Source of the DNA: an uncultured Bacteroidales bacterium
GTDB lineage: Bacteria > Bacteroidota > Bacteroidia > Bacteroidales > P3
DNA length: 64,000 nucleotides
Assembly: GCA_900316965.1 (NCBI GenBank)
Contig: ONEY01000016.1
Location: 1 to 64,000, forward strand
Reading direction: 5' to 3'
The notes under the pieces are model-generated. The model was not told the DNA's origin. It saw only the letters and a program-made list of their open reading frames with translations, and searched no databases. Numbering within the stretch: position 1 is the first letter of the stretch; each line of letters starts with the position of its first letter. Of the stretch, positions 46,422 through 55,484 are shown in pieces. The translations under genes were made by a program, and so were the position numbers.

Positions 46422-49400
46422 ATGAGTACAATATTAGGTTTAGACTTAGGAACTAACAGCATTGGCTGGGCTGTTGTCGACAACGAACAGAAGAGAATCA
46501 AAGCCGCTGGATCGCGCATTATTCCCATGGACGCAGGCAAGTTAGGCGATTTCGAGAAAGGCAACCCTGTATCCCAAACGGCAGAAAGGACTGGCTATCG
46601 CTCGGTTAGGCGTCTCAGAGAACGTTATTTGTTGCGTCGCTCACGTATGCTGCGTGTTTTGCGCATTATGGGATTTCTGCCCGAGCATTATAACAAACAA
46701 ATAGACAGGTTTGGTAATATACCGGAAGATTCCGAGCCAAAGCTGGCATGGCGTGAAGGCAAAGACGGGAAATCGGAATTTTTGTTCCATCAAGCATTTG
46801 AAGAAATGCTTAACCAATTTCGCAGGGAGCAGCCTTCATTATTATCCGACGGTATGAAAATCCCTTACGATTGGACCATATATTATTTGAGAAAAAAAGC
46901 TCTATCCCAAGCCTTGACACCAGAAGAGTTGGCATGGGTGTTGCTTCAATTCAACCAAAAAAGAGGATACAACAAACTTCGAGGAGAGGATGAAGAAGAT
47001 GATAACACAAAACAGGAGGTATATCTCGAAGCCAAAGTTGTTGCCGTTGAAGACAGCGGAGACAAGAAAGGTAATGAAACATGGTATAATGTCCAATTAG
47101 AAAATGGAATGATTTACCGGCGGTCTTCGAAACAGCCACTCGATTGGGTAGGCAAAACCAAAGCCTTCATAGTAACAACCCAACTAAACCCTGACGGCAC
47201 CGAAAAAAGAGACAAAGACGGCAATATCAAAAGATCCTTCCGTGCGCCCAAAGATGACGATTGGGCATTGTTAAAAATCCGCACCGAACAACTTATCGAG
47301 AAAGGTCATTACACAATAGGTGCATACATTTTTGACAACCTACTCAAAAAACCACAACAAAAAATAATCGGTCAATTGGTTAGAACTGTAGACAGAAAGT
47401 TTTTTAAAGATGAACTGCATGCCATCCTTAACAAACAGAAAGAGTTTATCACCCAACTAAACGATCGCAACCTTTATGCCAAATGCATAGAAGAACTATA
47501 TCCAAACAACGAAGCTTATCGCAATAGCATTGCACAACGTGATTTCACCTATCTCCTTGCCGATGACATACTTTTATATCAAAGGCCATTGAAAAGCAAA
47601 AAATCGCTTATTTCTAATTGTCCTTTCGAACATCGTGACTATACAGACATGGAAACTGGCGAGATTAAGAAATCGCCTATCAAATGCATAGCCAAATCAC
47701 ATCCTCTGTTTCAAGAGTTCAGATTATGGCAATGGATTTCCAATCTTAGAATATACCGACGGGGTGGGTATGACGAAGGGAGAATAGTTCCTGAGGAAGA
47801 CATTACCGCAAAATTGTTACCAGATGAAATGTCGTACGAGAACTTGTTCTTATGGCTTAACGACAGGAAATCTATCGACATGAAATCCATTCTACGCTTC
47901 CCTGGTTTCAAATTCAACAAAAAAGAATACGACACCTATCGTTGGAATTATTCTGAGGACAAAGAATTTCCCGCCAACGAAACAAGAGCCACCTTGCTCG
48001 GTGGGCTCTCCAAAGCAGGTATTGAATCATCATTTTTGGACAGCGAACAAGAAGAGATTCTATGGCACATTCTTTACTCTATAGAAAATCCAGTTGAATA
48101 CGAGAAAGCATTAGTAAAATATAGTTCACGCCAGAATTGGAATGACGAACAAAAAGAAGCATTCCTAAACGCATTCAAAAAGCTGACAATTTGCAAGGAA
48201 AAAGATTATGGCGCTTACTCAGCCAAAGCCATAAAAAAGCTTCTCGCTGTAATGCGTTGTGGCACATTATGGAGCGCTGACAATATTGACGAAAATACAC
48301 ATAACAGAATCGATAAGATTATCAATGGCATTGCTGACGACAAAATCAGCCTTCGTACACGAACAGTATTGATTGGCAAAGATAGCATCGAACAATTCAA
48401 AAGACTTTCGTTAACTCAAGCCTGTTACCTTGTATACAATCGACATTCCGAGACAACCGATGCCGACAAATGGGAAAGTCCTGACGACATAGACATCTGG
48501 CTACGCAACTTCAAGCAGCACTCACTCAACAATCCCATAGTAGAACAAATTGTTACCGAGACATTACGCACAGTTCGTGACATTTGGAAACAAGAAGGCA
48601 AAATTGACGAAATACATATCGAGATGGGGCGAGAGCTAAAGAAAACCGCAGCCGAACGAAAAGCCCTATCCAACACCATTGCCCGCAACGAAGAAACCAA
48701 TCAACGTATCCGCGTACTATTAAGTGAGTTTCTTAATCCCGAATACGAAATCGAAAATGTGCGACCTCACTCCCCATCCCAGATGGAACTATTTAAAATC
48801 TATGAGTCAGGCGTATGGGAAGGTATCAATACAAACGAATTGAATGCTGTAGAAAAAGCAGAATACGAAGAAGCTCTCGACATTCGCTCCCGCATAGCCA
48901 CATCCGACGGCAAAAAGAAGCCTTCACGCAGCGAGATTGCTCGCTACAAACTATGGCTTGACCAAAAATATATATCACCATACACAGGTAGGGTTATCCC
49001 CCTTGGCAAACTATTCACGGAGGCCTACCAAATTGAGCATGTTATTCCGCAATCAAAATATTTTGACGACTCGCTGTCCAACAAAGTCATCTGCGAATCA
49101 GAAGTAAACCTACTGAAAAGCAACGAACTCGGACACGAGTTTATTGTCAACCATCAAGGAGATAAAGTTCAGCTAACCCTTGGCGGCACCGTTGAGATTC
49201 TTTCGGTCGAAGCATACGAAAAACTCGTATACAAACTGTTTGCTTCAAATAGAGCCAAGCTCAAAAAAATGATGCTTGACGAGGTACCTGACGAATTCAG
49301 CAGCCGCCAATTGAACGACAGCCGCTATATTAGCCGTTTGATAATGCATCTGCTGTCCAATATGGTACGTACCGAAGACAACGAGGGCGATATCGAAGTT

Positions 49401-51062
49401 GAGGCGAAGTCTAAAAATGTAATCGCATGTTCCGGAGCCATAACAGACCGACTTAAACAAGATTGGGGCGTTAACGACGTTTGGAATAGAATCATTTTGC
49501 CCAGATTCGAAAGGCTCAACAATATGGAGCACACAACCCAATTCACTTCAACCACAGCCTCAGGACACACAATTCCCGACATGCCAATTGAACTTCGTCA
49601 AGGTTTTAACAAAAAGCGCATTGACCATCGTCATCATGCCATGGACGCAATTGTCATTGCCTGCACCACGGCGAACCATGTTAATCTTTTGAACAATGAG
49701 GCTGCACAATCCAACAAACAACGCTACGATTTACAACGGATATTACGCACCACCGAAACTTATATTGGCAGCGATGGAAAACAACATGAGGCATTTCGAG
49801 CATTCAAAAAACCATGGAACACCTTTACTCAAGATGTATTTGAGACATTGAACAACATCGTAGTAAGTTTCAAACAGAATCTGCGAGTAATCAACAAAAG
49901 TTCGAATTATATAGTATCCTATAAAGATGATCAAGGCAATTTGCGCATTGACAAGACCGGCAACAAGAAAAAAGGATTGACACGTCAAACAAAAGGCGAC
50001 AACTGGGCAATACGCAAAGCCCTGCACAAAGAGACCGTATATGGCGAAGTAAACCTGCAATTGCAAAAAGAAGAAAAAGTAAAAGAGTTCATCAAGCACC
50101 CAGAGAGAATTGTCAACAAAGAGTTGAAACAATTCGTCAAACAGAAACTCAACGAAAAGAGGCATCTACACTATAACGACAAACAGATTGTTAGCTATTT
50201 CGAGGATTACTTCAATAATAATGACGACACTTGGACAGAGGTTAAGGATGGCAAAACCACCGTCTATTACTATACCAAAGAGACCAACAAACAATATTAT
50301 GCCACACGAAAAGACCTCGTGGATTATATGAAAGACTGCTCAAGTGTAGCATCTGCCGAAAAAAACATAAATGCCATAACCGACAGCGGTATACGCAAAA
50401 TAATGTTTGCACACCTTGCCACTGAGAACAACGACGCATCCAAAGCCTTTTCGGCCGAAGGCATCGATCGTATGAATGAGAACATCGTAGCACTCAACAA
50501 CGGCAAAAAGCATCAAACTATAAAGAAAATACGTGTTTACGAACAAGCCAACAAATTTGCCATAGGCACTTCTGGTATAAAGAGCAAAAAATATGTTGAG
50601 GCAGCGAAGGGTACAAACCTATTCTTCGTCATATACACCGATGACAAAGGTTCTCGCGGATACGCCACCATACCACTCAACATTGTCATTGACTTACAAA
50701 AGCGATACAAAACAGAATGGCAAAAGCATCTTGCCGAAAGACTAAAAGAGAAAGATATTGCATTGATGCCTGAGAAGTCCAGCATTCTGTACATTCTTTC
50801 ACCTGGAGATTTAGTATATGTGCCAAAAGGAGAAGAAAAAATGACAAATGTCATTGACACATCGAGAATATACAAAACAGTATCCATGTCAGGAAGACAG
50901 TGTTTTTTCATATTCAATACTATTTCTTCCATTATCTATCCCAAAGTAGAATTCGAATCCTTAAATAAAATGGAGCGTGCTATAACAGGCGAAATGATAA
51001 AAGAAGTATGCATTCCCATAAAGGTTGACAGACTTGGAAACATTATCAAAATCGGACAATAA
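46422..51062 (+). CDS. cas9: CRISPR-associated endonuclease Cas9 (type II-C, long form)
   Basis: 1546 residues, uninterrupted. RuvC-I is LGLDLGTNSIGWAVVD with Asp8. The Arg-rich bridge helix is RSVRRLRERYLLRRSRM. RuvC-II is IHIEMGREL with Glu734. The HNH domain is YQIEHVIPQSKYFDDSLSNK with His873 and the following Asn residues. RuvC-III is HHAMDAIVIAC with Asp1075. All nuclease residues are therefore present. The roughly 470 residues after RuvC-III form the WED and PAM-interacting region. Type II-C Cas9 proteins are often 1000-1100 residues, so this is of the long Bacteroidota sort. cas1 and cas2 follow, and no csn2 or cas4 is present, as expected for II-C. It cleaves DNA matching the spacers with crRNA and the tracrRNA encoded at 53467-53545. 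Confidence 0.98.
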   Translation: MSTILGLDLGTNSIGWAVVDNEQKRIKAAGSRIIPMDAGKLGDFEKGNPVSQTAERTGYRSVRRLRERYLLRRSRMLRVLRIMGFLPEHYNKQIDRFGNIPEDSEPKLAWREGKDGKSEFLFHQAFEEMLNQFRREQPSLLSDGMKIPYDWTIYYLRKKALSQALTPEELAWVLLQFNQKRGYNKLRGEDEEDDNTKQEVYLEAKVVAVEDSGDKKGNETWYNVQLENGMIYRRSSKQPLDWVGKTKAFIVTTQLNPDGTEKRDKDGNIKRSFRAPKDDDWALLKIRTEQLIEKGHYTIGAYIFDNLLKKPQQKIIGQLVRTVDRKFFKDELHAILNKQKEFITQLNDRNLYAKCIEELYPNNEAYRNSIAQRDFTYLLADDILLYQRPLKSKKSLISNCPFEHRDYTDMETGEIKKSPIKCIAKSHPLFQEFRLWQWISNLRIYRRGGYDEGRIVPEEDITAKLLPDEMSYENLFLWLNDRKSIDMKSILRFPGFKFNKKEYDTYRWNYSEDKEFPANETRATLLGGLSKAGIESSFLDSEQEEILWHILYSIENPVEYEKALVKYSSRQNWNDEQKEAFLNAFKKLTICKEKDYGAYSAKAIKKLLAVMRCGTLWSADNIDENTHNRIDKIINGIADDKISLRTRTVLIGKDSIEQFKRLSLTQACYLVYNRHSETTDADKWESPDDIDIWLRNFKQHSLNNPIVEQIVTETLRTVRDIWKQEGKIDEIHIEMGRELKKTAAERKALSNTIARNEETNQRIRVLLSEFLNPEYEIENVRPHSPSQMELFKIYESGVWEGINTNELNAVEKAEYEEALDIRSRIATSDGKKKPSRSEIARYKLWLDQKYISPYTGRVIPLGKLFTEAYQIEHVIPQSKYFDDSLSNKVICESEVNLLKSNELGHEFIVNHQGDKVQLTLGGTVEILSVEAYEKLVYKLFASNRAKLKKMMLDEVPDEFSSRQLNDSRYISRLIMHLLSNMVRTEDNEGDIEVEAKSKNVIACSGAITDRLKQDWGVNDVWNRIILPRFERLNNMEHTTQFTSTTASGHTIPDMPIELRQGFNKKRIDHRHHAMDAIVIACTTANHVNLLNNEAAQSNKQRYDLQRILRTTETYIGSDGKQHEAFRAFKKPWNTFTQDVFETLNNIVVSFKQNLRVINKSSNYIVSYKDDQGNLRIDKTGNKKKGLTRQTKGDNWAIRKALHKETVYGEVNLQLQKEEKVKEFIKHPERIVNKELKQFVKQKLNEKRHLHYNDKQIVSYFEDYFNNNDDTWTEVKDGKTTVYYYTKETNKQYYATRKDLVDYMKDCSSVASAEKNINAITDSGIRKIMFAHLATENNDASKAFSAEGIDRMNENIVALNNGKKHQTIKKIRVYEQANKFAIGTSGIKSKKYVEAAKGTNLFFVIYTDDKGSRGYATIPLNIVIDLQKRYKTEWQKHLAERLKEKDIALMPEKSSILYILSPGDLVYVPKGEEKMTNVIDTSRIYKTVSMSGRQCFFIFNTISSIIYPKVEFESLNKMERAITGEMIKEVCIPIKVDRLGNIIKIGQ

Positions 51063-51119
51063 TCATTAACTAAAAAGGAGAGTCAAAAAATGGCTTTCCT
51101 TTTTTATTTTTCAACTCTC

Positions 51120-52028
51120 ATGATAAAAAAGACCCTATGTTTTTCAAATCCAGCTTATCTATCACTAAAGAATCAACAACTGGTTATTCAATTAGACAAA
51201 TCTGACGAAAAACGCACAATTCCTATCGAAGACATCGCATACGTGCTGCTCGACAATCAGCAAATCACTATAACCCATGGAGCTATTGCGGCTCTCCTTG
51301 ACAACAACGCAGCAATTATTACATGCGATAATCGCCATCTGCCAATTGGATTGATGCTGCCCCTCGAGGGCAACACCTTGCAAAGCGAACGTTTCCAAAA
51401 CCAAATCGAAGCTTCTCTTCCCCTTCGCAAACAACTATGGCAACAAACAATAGAGTGCAAGATTCGTAACCAGGCGGCACTCCTCAAGATGTTACACAAT
51501 TGCGAAATACGCAACATGCTCGCATGGGCCAACGATGTAAGGTCAGGCGACAACACAAATCTTGAAGGTCGAGCCGCTGTATACTATTGGAGCAAGATGT
51601 TCCCTGAGCAAGACGATTTCACACGCGACCGCGAGGGCATCCACCCCAATGCCATGCTCAACTATGGCTACGCAGTTCTTCGTGCTATTGTAGCCAGAGC
51701 TCTTGTGGCAAGTGGTTTGCTTCCCACATTTGGCATACATCACCACAACCGCTACAATGCCTATTGCCTTGCCGACGACATCATGGAGCCCTATCGTCCT
51801 TTTGTAGACCTACTCGTCTCCAAACTAATACGCCAATATCCAGGTCAAGAGGAAATAACGACTGATATTAAACGTCAGCTACTAACCATACCGACACTCG
51901 AAGTCACCATATCCGGTCAACGAAGTCCTCTTATGGTTGCTGTTTCGCAGACAACAGCATCGCTTGCAAAATGCTATAGTGGCGAGTTAAGACGCATCAC
52001 CTACCCCACTTTCGATGGACAGATTTAG
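51120..52028 (+). CDS. cas1: CRISPR integrase Cas1
   Basis: 302 residues from the ATG at 51120 (MIKKTLCFSNPAYLSLKNQQ), the family N-terminus. An ATG at 51090 adds ten atypical residues and lies inside a weak hairpin (aaaaaggagag / ctttccttttt) that may attenuate read-through from cas9. Metal ligands are Glu in NLEGRAAVYYW, His in FGIHHHNRYNAYCLADDIME and the acidic residues of DDIMEPYRP. With Cas2 it inserts new spacers into the array. It lies 57 nt after cas9 and its 3' end overlaps cas2 by 14 nt. Confidence 0.96.
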   Translation: MIKKTLCFSNPAYLSLKNQQLVIQLDKSDEKRTIPIEDIAYVLLDNQQITITHGAIAALLDNNAAIITCDNRHLPIGLMLPLEGNTLQSERFQNQIEASLPLRKQLWQQTIECKIRNQAALLKMLHNCEIRNMLAWANDVRSGDNTNLEGRAAVYYWSKMFPEQDDFTRDREGIHPNAMLNYGYAVLRAIVARALVASGLLPTFGIHHHNRYNAYCLADDIMEPYRPFVDLLVSKLIRQYPGQEEITTDIKRQLLTIPTLEVTISGQRSPLMVAVSQTTASLAKCYSGELRRITYPTFDGQI

Positions 52029-52347
52029 CGAATACCGTATTATGTGGGTACTCATTTTTTTCGACCTTCCCACGGAGACCAAGAAGGAGCGCAAAGCAGC
52101 CGCCGACTTTCGCAAGAATCTGACAAAAGATGGTTTTACAATGTTTCAATATTCAATTTATGTAAGACATTGTGCTAGTCGTGAGAATGCACAAGTTCAC
52201 TTGAGACGTGTCAAATCCTTATTACCAGAATATGGACAAGTGGGATGTTTATGCATTACTGACAAACAGTTTGCAGAAATAGAACTGTTCGACAGTCGCA
52301 AAGAGAAAGCTCCAAATGCACCAGGGCAACAATTGGAATTGTTTTAG
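52015..52347 (+). CDS. cas2: CRISPR-associated protein Cas2
   Basis: 110 residues, overlapping the 3' end of cas1. It reads MWVLIFFDLPTETKKERKAA (ferredoxin fold, Asp in FFDLPT), then MFQYSIYVRHCASRENAQVH, VGCLCITDKQFAEIEL and the C-terminal QQLELF. Cas2 dimers bridge two Cas1 dimers in the spacer-integration complex. An ATG at 52042 directly before WVLIFFDLP would give the more usual N-terminus and is a possible alternative start. It is the last gene of the cas operon. Confidence 0.96.
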   Translation: MDRFSEYRIMWVLIFFDLPTETKKERKAAADFRKNLTKDGFTMFQYSIYVRHCASRENAQVHLRRVKSLLPEYGQVGCLCITDKQFAEIELFDSRKEKAPNAPGQQLELF

Positions 52348-52378
52348 CAACAGAAAAAAGAAAATGAAAGCAAAAACA

Positions 52379-52408
52379 AAAAATCCCGCCAAAAATGACG
52401 GGATTTTT
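52379..52408. terminator. Bidirectional terminator between cas2 and the CRISPR array
   Basis: aaatcccg (52381-52388) pairs with cgggattt (52399-52406), with A runs on the left and T runs on the right. It therefore ends both the rightward cas9-cas1-cas2 transcript and the leftward array transcript. Confidence 0.85.
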
Positions 52409-52461
52409 AAATTCTAAGACACTCTTTAAGATATTATCCTTAAACTTTTTACCACAATCGT

Positions 52462-53455
52462 GGTGTCAAAGAACGGTTTCTATCTCTACTTTTTAAGCGA
52501 ATCACAACACTGTCAAAGAACGGTTTCTATCTCTACTTTTTAAGCGAATCACAACTCGAGAACTATGCCCGTAAGATTGCCAATGGGTGTCAAAGAACGG
52601 TTTCTATCTCTACTTTTTAAGCGAATCACAACGGATTGTCGATGATGGACTGTTTGAGTTTGGTGTCAAAGAACGGTTTCTATCTCTACTTTTTAAGCGA
52701 ATCACAACTGCAGCACGTAGGCGTCTGTCGCAAGTTGTGGTGTCAAAGAACGGTTTCTATCTCTACTTTTTAAGCGAATCACAACACATTCTAATACGAT
52801 GATTAATACATTTGGGTGTCAAAGAACGGTTTCTATCTCTACTTTTTAAGCGAATCACAACAAATTCCTGACGTTAAAGAATTGTTTGTTGGGTGTCAAA
52901 GAACGGTTTCTATCTCTACTTTTTAAGCGAATCACAACTGTGAACACTTATAATGGTACATGGAAGCCGGTGTCAAAGAACGGTGAATCACAACTCGACG
53001 TTGCGTCCACCTCTATGACCTTGCGGTGTCAAAGAACGGTTTCTATCTCTACTTTTTAAGCGAATCACAACGTTGATGTAATCCATTGTTTTTGTGTTTT
53101 GGTGTCAAAGAACGGTTTCTATCTCTACTTTTTAAGCGAATCACAACAGCGTCGGGCGGCTTGCCGTCCGACACATTGGTGTCAAAGAACGGTTTCTATC
53201 TCTACTTTTTAAGCGAATCACAACTTCTTCCACGGCGCTGCCGTCGGTCTTCCAGGTGTCAAAGAACGGTTTCTATCTCTACTTTTTAAGCGAATCACAA
53301 CGCTGGTACTGAGCCGCCGCCCCCTCGCTCTGGTGTCAAAGAACGGTTTCTATCTCTACTTTTTAAGCGAATCACAACCAATGTTCCGTAGAACACGCCC
53401 GCTCTGTTGGTGTCAAAGAACGGTTTCTATCTCTACTTTTTAAGCGAATCAAAAA
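52462..53455 (-). CRISPR. Type II-C CRISPR array: 14 repeats (47 nt), 12 spacers of 29-30 nt
   Basis: Plus-strand repeats start GGTGTCAAAGAACGG and end GCGAATCACAAC; the crRNA-sense (minus) form begins GTTGTGATTCGCTTAAAAAG, the usual Bacteroidota II-C style. Repeat starts are 52462, 52509, 52586, 52662, 52739, 52815, 52892, 52969, 53025, 53101, 53178, 53255, 53332 and 53409. Three are abnormal. The repeats at 52462 and 52509 abut with no spacer, the second having AC for GG. The repeat at 52969 is only 26 nt, lacking 21 internal bases. The repeat at 53409 has two C-to-A changes that create a promoter box. The tracrRNA anti-repeat is on the minus strand, and degeneracy at the left end fits that end being the trailer. 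The array lies directly beyond cas2, converging with it. Confidence 0.97.
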
Positions 53456-53466
53456 TATGAATTTTT

Positions 53467-53545
53467 GAAAAAAGGTGACAGAAGCCCTGCCACCTTAAAT
53501 GTTTTCACAACGGAATAATCCTTATTGTGAGTCGCTTAAAAAGTA
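53467..53545 (-). ncRNA. tracrRNA
   Basis: On the minus strand, just after a perfect promoter, the sequence reads ATTACTTTTTAAGCGACTC, then ACAATAAGG. ACTTTTTAAGCGACTCACAA pairs with the 5' end of the repeat (TTGTGATTCGCTTAAAAAGT) over 19 of 20 positions. A nexus-like stem CACAA...TTGTG follows, then aaaacattt, then a terminator hairpin (aaggtgacag at 53472-53481 with ctgccacctt at 53487-53496) and a T run. The predicted RNA is about 79 nt. It is transcribed in the same direction as the array and lies immediately upstream of it. From 53580 to 53785 I see only AT-rich DNA without a gene. Confidence 0.9.
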
Positions 53546-53548
53546 ATG

Positions 53549-53579
53549 CAAAAATACATATTTTTTTTGATATGACAAA
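53549..53579 (-). promoter_or_regulatory. Promoter of the tracrRNA
   Basis: On the minus strand TTTG (53579-53576), 19 nt, then TATTTTTG (53556-53549) match the Bacteroidota consensus at both boxes and in spacing. The start point would be about 53543-53545. Confidence 0.88.
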
Positions 53580-53785
53580 ACAATAATAGCAAAAATTATC
53601 TACAAAACTCATTTACAAAGACAAGCAACACTTATTAAAAGAATTTTTTGTTTCAAAATACAATTTCGAAATAAAGAAAATTATTATTTTGACATCAATA
53701 ACATATAGAGCAGTATTGCTGTCGCCATAGAATTTCGCTTCTGACATCTGTACAATAAAAAAGATTGCTGGGCGTTACATATCAC

Positions 53786-54307
53786 ATGAACAACAAAGCT
53801 ATTATCAAGCTCAGGGCTATGGAGCCTGAGGACATAGACAATATCTACGACTGGGAAAACGACCCGACAACGTGGATTTGCAGCGCCGCACACCAGCCTT
53901 TCTCGCGCCACACCCTACAACAGTTTATCAACGACTGTGCCTCAGCCGACATATACTCATGCCACCAACTGCGCCTTATGGGTATAGACAACGATGGTTT
54001 GGCTGTGGGGTGCGTGGATCTCTTCGACTTCGACCCCTACCACCAACGCGCCGGCATAGGCATAATAGTGGACAGAAGTAAGCGTCGCAAAGGTTTCGGC
54101 TTGGCTATGCTTAGAGAGGTGGAGCAATTTGCCTTGGAACACCTCCGCCTGCACCAGCTGCATTGCACCATAGCATCGGACAACAAGGCTAGTATAGCCC
54201 TATTCGCTACAGCAGGGTACACTCAATGCGGTACTTTGAAGCAATGGAACCTTGACGGCTCAAACAATTGGCGCGACGCCCTCATGTTCCAAAAAATCAT
54301 CAACTAA
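53786..54307 (+). CDS. GNAT-family N-acetyltransferase
   Basis: 173 residues from the ATG at 53786 (MNNKAIIKLRAMEPEDIDNI). GNAT elements are LRAMEPEDIDNIYDWENDP (strand 1 and helix 1), GIGIIVDRSKRRKGFGLAML (acetyl-CoA-binding R/Q-x-x-G-x-G/A loop, here RRKGFG) and NKASIALFATAGY (motif B). It resembles the RimJ/SpeG-like 'acetyltransferase_3' branch that modifies amines or protein N-termini. The substrate is unknown. Its TAA shares a base with the MltG ATG, so the two are co-translated. Confidence 0.9.
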   Translation: MNNKAIIKLRAMEPEDIDNIYDWENDPTTWICSAAHQPFSRHTLQQFINDCASADIYSCHQLRLMGIDNDGLAVGCVDLFDFDPYHQRAGIGIIVDRSKRRKGFGLAMLREVEQFALEHLRLHQLHCTIASDNKASIALFATAGYTQCGTLKQWNLDGSNNWRDALMFQKIIN

Positions 54308-55350
54308 TGACAGCCAAGAAAAAACAAAACAAACGCCAGAATATTATCGTTGCCATCATAGCCATAGCTCTGCTGCTGGGCTCAGTGGTGGGTCTTATTG
54401 TCCTGCGCAGCCAGAAGATGGGCAACAACGAACAAGTGACATTGTTCATTCCCTCGGGGTCTACATATCAAGATGTTGTGGACTCTCTCAACGCTCACAA
54501 ATGTATTGGCAACAGCGCCGTATTCGCCTCGATGGCCCGCCTGCGCCACTACAAGGACAACGTGAAGTCGGGCTGTTATATCCTCAAACCCCACCAACCG
54601 GTGTGGAACACGCTGACAAAGCTGTACTACGGCAACCAGGACCCTATACGTGTAACCATAGGGAAACACCGAACCCTGCAACAGCTGTCGACATACTTAA
54701 GCCGCAAACTTGAGATGAGCAATGACGACATCCTAAACTTGATGTTGGACGACAGCGTATGCGCACAATTTGGATACAACAGCAAAACAATCATAGCGAT
54801 GTTTCATCAAAACACTTACGACATATACTGGAACATCACTCCCATCAAACTGTTGGAACGCATGCAGAAAGAGAGCGGAAAATTCTGGACAAAGTCGCGG
54901 CAAAAGAAATGCGAGGCCCTGAATCTTACCACCGCCGAGGTGACGACGCTGGCTTCGATTGTTGAGGAGGAGACTAACAAGAACGACGAAAAGGACGACA
55001 TAGCAAGCGTATACCTGAACCGCCTGCGCAAAGGCATGCTTCTTCAGGCCGACCCCACACTAAAATACGCCGCCGGCGACTTCACCCTTAGGCGCCTGCT
55101 TAACAAGCACATGGAGAGCGACAGTCCTTACAACACCTACCGTTTTCGTGGTTTGCCACCAGGCCCAATCTGCATACCCAGCGCCGCCTCGATAGACGCT
55201 GTGCTTGAAAACAAGAAGACCGACTACATCTATTTCTGCGCCAAAGCCGACTTCAGCGGACGCCATGCCTTTGCCACCAACCTGGCACAACATAACGCCA
55301 ACGCCGCCGCTTTCCACGCCGAACTAAACAAGCGCAAAATATACAAATAA
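54307..55350 (+). CDS. mltG: Endolytic murein transglycosylase MltG
   Basis: 347 residues from the ATG at 54307. A basic cytoplasmic start precedes one helix at about 15-34 (NIIVAIIAIALLLGSVVGLIV). A LysM-like region follows (VTLFIPSGSTYQDVVDSL), and then the YceG domain with the catalytic Glu in LASIVEEETN, LQADPTLKYA, and SPYNTYRFRGLPPGPI. MltG cuts nascent glycan strands and sets their length during peptidoglycan synthesis. Length and motif order are standard. The upstream GNAT gene overlaps by one base. Confidence 0.93.
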   Translation: MTAKKKQNKRQNIIVAIIAIALLLGSVVGLIVLRSQKMGNNEQVTLFIPSGSTYQDVVDSLNAHKCIGNSAVFASMARLRHYKDNVKSGCYILKPHQPVWNTLTKLYYGNQDPIRVTIGKHRTLQQLSTYLSRKLEMSNDDILNLMLDDSVCAQFGYNSKTIIAMFHQNTYDIYWNITPIKLLERMQKESGKFWTKSRQKKCEALNLTTAEVTTLASIVEEETNKNDEKDDIASVYLNRLRKGMLLQADPTLKYAAGDFTLRRLLNKHMESDSPYNTYRFRGLPPGPICIPSAASIDAVLENKKTDYIYFCAKADFSGRHAFATNLAQHNANAAAFHAELNKRKIYK

Positions 55351-55448
55351 CGTACCACGACCCCTAGAGGCAGAGCGTCGGAGAGAAGAAACGTTGAAAA
55401 AATATGTTTTTATATATCTGTCTGTTATGAGACGATAGCAAAAAAAAA

Positions 55449-55479
55449 TTTGCCACATTAAAGAAAAGTGGTACTTTTG
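55449..55479 (+). promoter_or_regulatory. Promoter of the SRP RNA gene
   Basis: TTTG at 55449-55452, 19 nt, then TACTTTTG at 55472-55479 match the consensus fully. The RNA would start about 6 nt downstream. Confidence 0.88.
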
Positions 55480-55484
55480 CAATT

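Noticed and set aside
51090..51119. Upstream ATG for cas1
   Set aside because: The extra ten residues are not family-like and the ATG sits in a hairpin; the ATG at 51120 gives the standard N-terminus.
52587..53289. Open frames encoding repeats of SKNGFYLYFLSESQ
   Set aside because: They are translations of the CRISPR repeat, with no start signal and spacers as linkers.
53580..53785. Possible CRISPR leader or second anti-repeat to the right of the tracrRNA
   Set aside because: No further match to the repeat in either strand; only AT-rich DNA.
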